Assembly (NCBI GenBank): GCA_016218155.1
Contig: JACREQ010000059.1
Location: forward strand, 124,001-188,000
From: Bacteroidia bacterium
Lineage (GTDB): Bacteria; Bacteroidota; Bacteroidia; Bacteroidales; GWA2-32-17
Reading direction: 5' to 3'
Length of the DNA: 64,000 bases
Shown here: piece after piece, positions 63,389 through 64,000 of the stretch
How the letters are laid out: the number at the start of each line of letters is the position of its first letter
How positions within the stretch are numbered: position 1 is the stretch's first letter
Program-made: the position numbers and the translations under genes
The notes under the pieces: model-generated
The model's input: only the letters and a program-made list of their open reading frames with translations
What the model was told of the DNA's origin: nothing
Database searches by the model: none

Positions 63389-64000
63389 TTTATTAAATAT
63401 AAGGAAGACTTATTGTCCCGTATGCGAAAATAATCATTTGCAGCCATATAAAATTGGAACCGATTTTGAACTTTTAAAATGTGCGAAATGTAAATTAGTT
63501 TTTTCGCCTGTAGTTCCAACTGACGAAGAGCTTTCAAAATATTACGAAAAATATGCATACGAAGGAATTTCAGAGCTTTCTCCAATAACCGTTATAAGAT
63601 TTAGAGAGTGGCTTGAAAAATTCGAAAGATTCAGAAAATTAAATAAAATATTAGATGTAGGCTGTGGTCGTGGTGAATTTCTAGAAGAGGCTCAAAAGTT
63701 TGGGTGGAATGTTACAGGAAGTGAATATTCAGAAACAGCGGTAAAAATATTAAAAGAAAAAAACATTTCTGTTATTTTTGGTGATATTGAAAACTACACT
63801 ACATCTGATTGTTTTGATGTAATTGTTTCCATTGAGGTTGTTGAACATTTAAAGAATCCATTGCAGAATGTAAACAAAATGTTTTCGTTATTAAGACCAG
63901 GCGGGTTGTTATTTCTTACAACCCCAAACAGAAAAAGTCTCACGGGAGTATTTATAAAAAGTCGTTGGAGAGTTTTTGAATATCCTGAACATTTATTTTA
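63378..64000 (+). CDS. Class I SAM-dependent methyltransferase with N-terminal zinc ribbon (3' end outside window)
   Basis: The reading frame starts with the ATG at 63378 and stays open to the window end (207 full codons seen). The N-terminus is a zinc-ribbon-like C13-x2-C16 ... C35-x2-C38 (YCPVC, KCAKC). Then come SPVVPTDEELSKYYEKYAYEG, SAM motif I ILDVGCGRGEF (91-101), FGDIENY, and the post-I segment VSIEVVEHLKNP with RPGGLLFLTTPN. Such zinc-ribbon methyltransferases are common in polysaccharide clusters; C-methylation of sugars is known for related enzymes. It overlaps the preceding glycosyltransferase by 11 nt, so the operon continues beyond the window. Confidence 0.88.
   Translation, partial: MRSDLLNIRKTYCPVCENNHLQPYKIGTDFELLKCAKCKLVFSPVVPTDEELSKYYEKYAYEGISELSPITVIRFREWLEKFERFRKLNKILDVGCGRGEFLEEAQKFGWNVTGSEYSETAVKILKEKNISVIFGDIENYTTSDCFDVIVSIEVVEHLKNPLQNVNKMFSLLRPGGLLFLTTPNRKSLTGVFIKSRWRVFEYPEHLF

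Noticed and set aside
42090-64000. Horizontal-transfer or mobile-element boundaries of the polysaccharide cluster
   Set aside because: No insertion sequence, integrase, tRNA or direct repeat was seen in the window, and base composition looks similar to the flanks by eye.

Overview
The window is about 64 kb of AT-rich DNA, roughly one third GC by eye, from a member of the Bacteroidota. Several things point there: C-terminal type IX secretion (T9SS) sorting domains on four secreted proteins, promoter-like TAnnTTTG boxes upstream of many genes, a DUF4492-cydA-cydB operon, a monomeric NADP isocitrate dehydrogenase, and very weak ribosome-binding sites. The cell appears to respire with menaquinone made by the futalosine route (mqnC), to use a high-affinity bd oxidase, and to run an oxidative TCA branch. 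The genus cannot be read from the sequence. No rRNA, tRNA, CRISPR array, insertion sequence or prophage was seen.

Layout. 1-4.0 kb: aconitase (cut by the window start) and monomeric isocitrate dehydrogenase. 4.1-7.7 kb: sedoheptulose-7-phosphate isomerase with two glycosyltransferases, an S4 RNA-binding protein and ferritin. 8.0-12.9 kb: a minus-strand series of FNR-like regulator, DUF4492, CydA, CydB and a lipoprotein, with a divergent CoA-binding protein. 12.9-14.7 kb: pheS and a cyclophilin lipoprotein. 14.9-20.4 kb: a four-gene co-directional locus that looks like a surface-appendage assembly system (chaperone-like protein, two related small secreted subunits, a large usher-like outer-membrane barrel); this is the best candidate for an undescribed system. 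20.5-36.4 kb: thiL, two T9SS-exported proteases (M43 and C10), nadB divergent from sufS-sufE-sufT, a secreted T9SS protein, mqnC, ssb, a YfbK-like VWA protein, a glycosyltransferase and rdgB. 36.4-42.0 kb: one 1,850-residue T9SS surface protein built from a duplicated multidomain module. 42.1-64.0 kb: a surface-polysaccharide (O-antigen-like) cluster that runs off the window end.

The polysaccharide cluster contains a WecE/RffA-type 4-aminosugar transaminase beside a PglD/NeuD-type acetyltransferase and WbqC, and two sugar-nucleotide SDR enzymes. It also has two polytopic GT-C-like membrane proteins with polyprenyl-phosphate glycosyltransferase candidates, and a Wzm/Wzt-type ABC exporter whose ATPase has a long C-terminal domain. 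A run of overlapping glycosyltransferase and methyltransferase genes follows. Four FkbM methyltransferases, one TylF-type and one zinc-ribbon methyltransferase make methylation a hallmark of this glycan. An FkbM gene overlapping the exporter ATPase suggests a methyl-capped, ABC-exported polymer.

Most genes are tightly packed with short overlaps, and divergent pairs are separated by 60-220 bp carrying TAnnTTTG boxes. Several minus-strand pairs are separated by strong hairpins lying only 7-15 nt before the downstream start codon. Many start codons were moved from upstream TTG codons to the first ATG consistent with the protein family or signal peptide.
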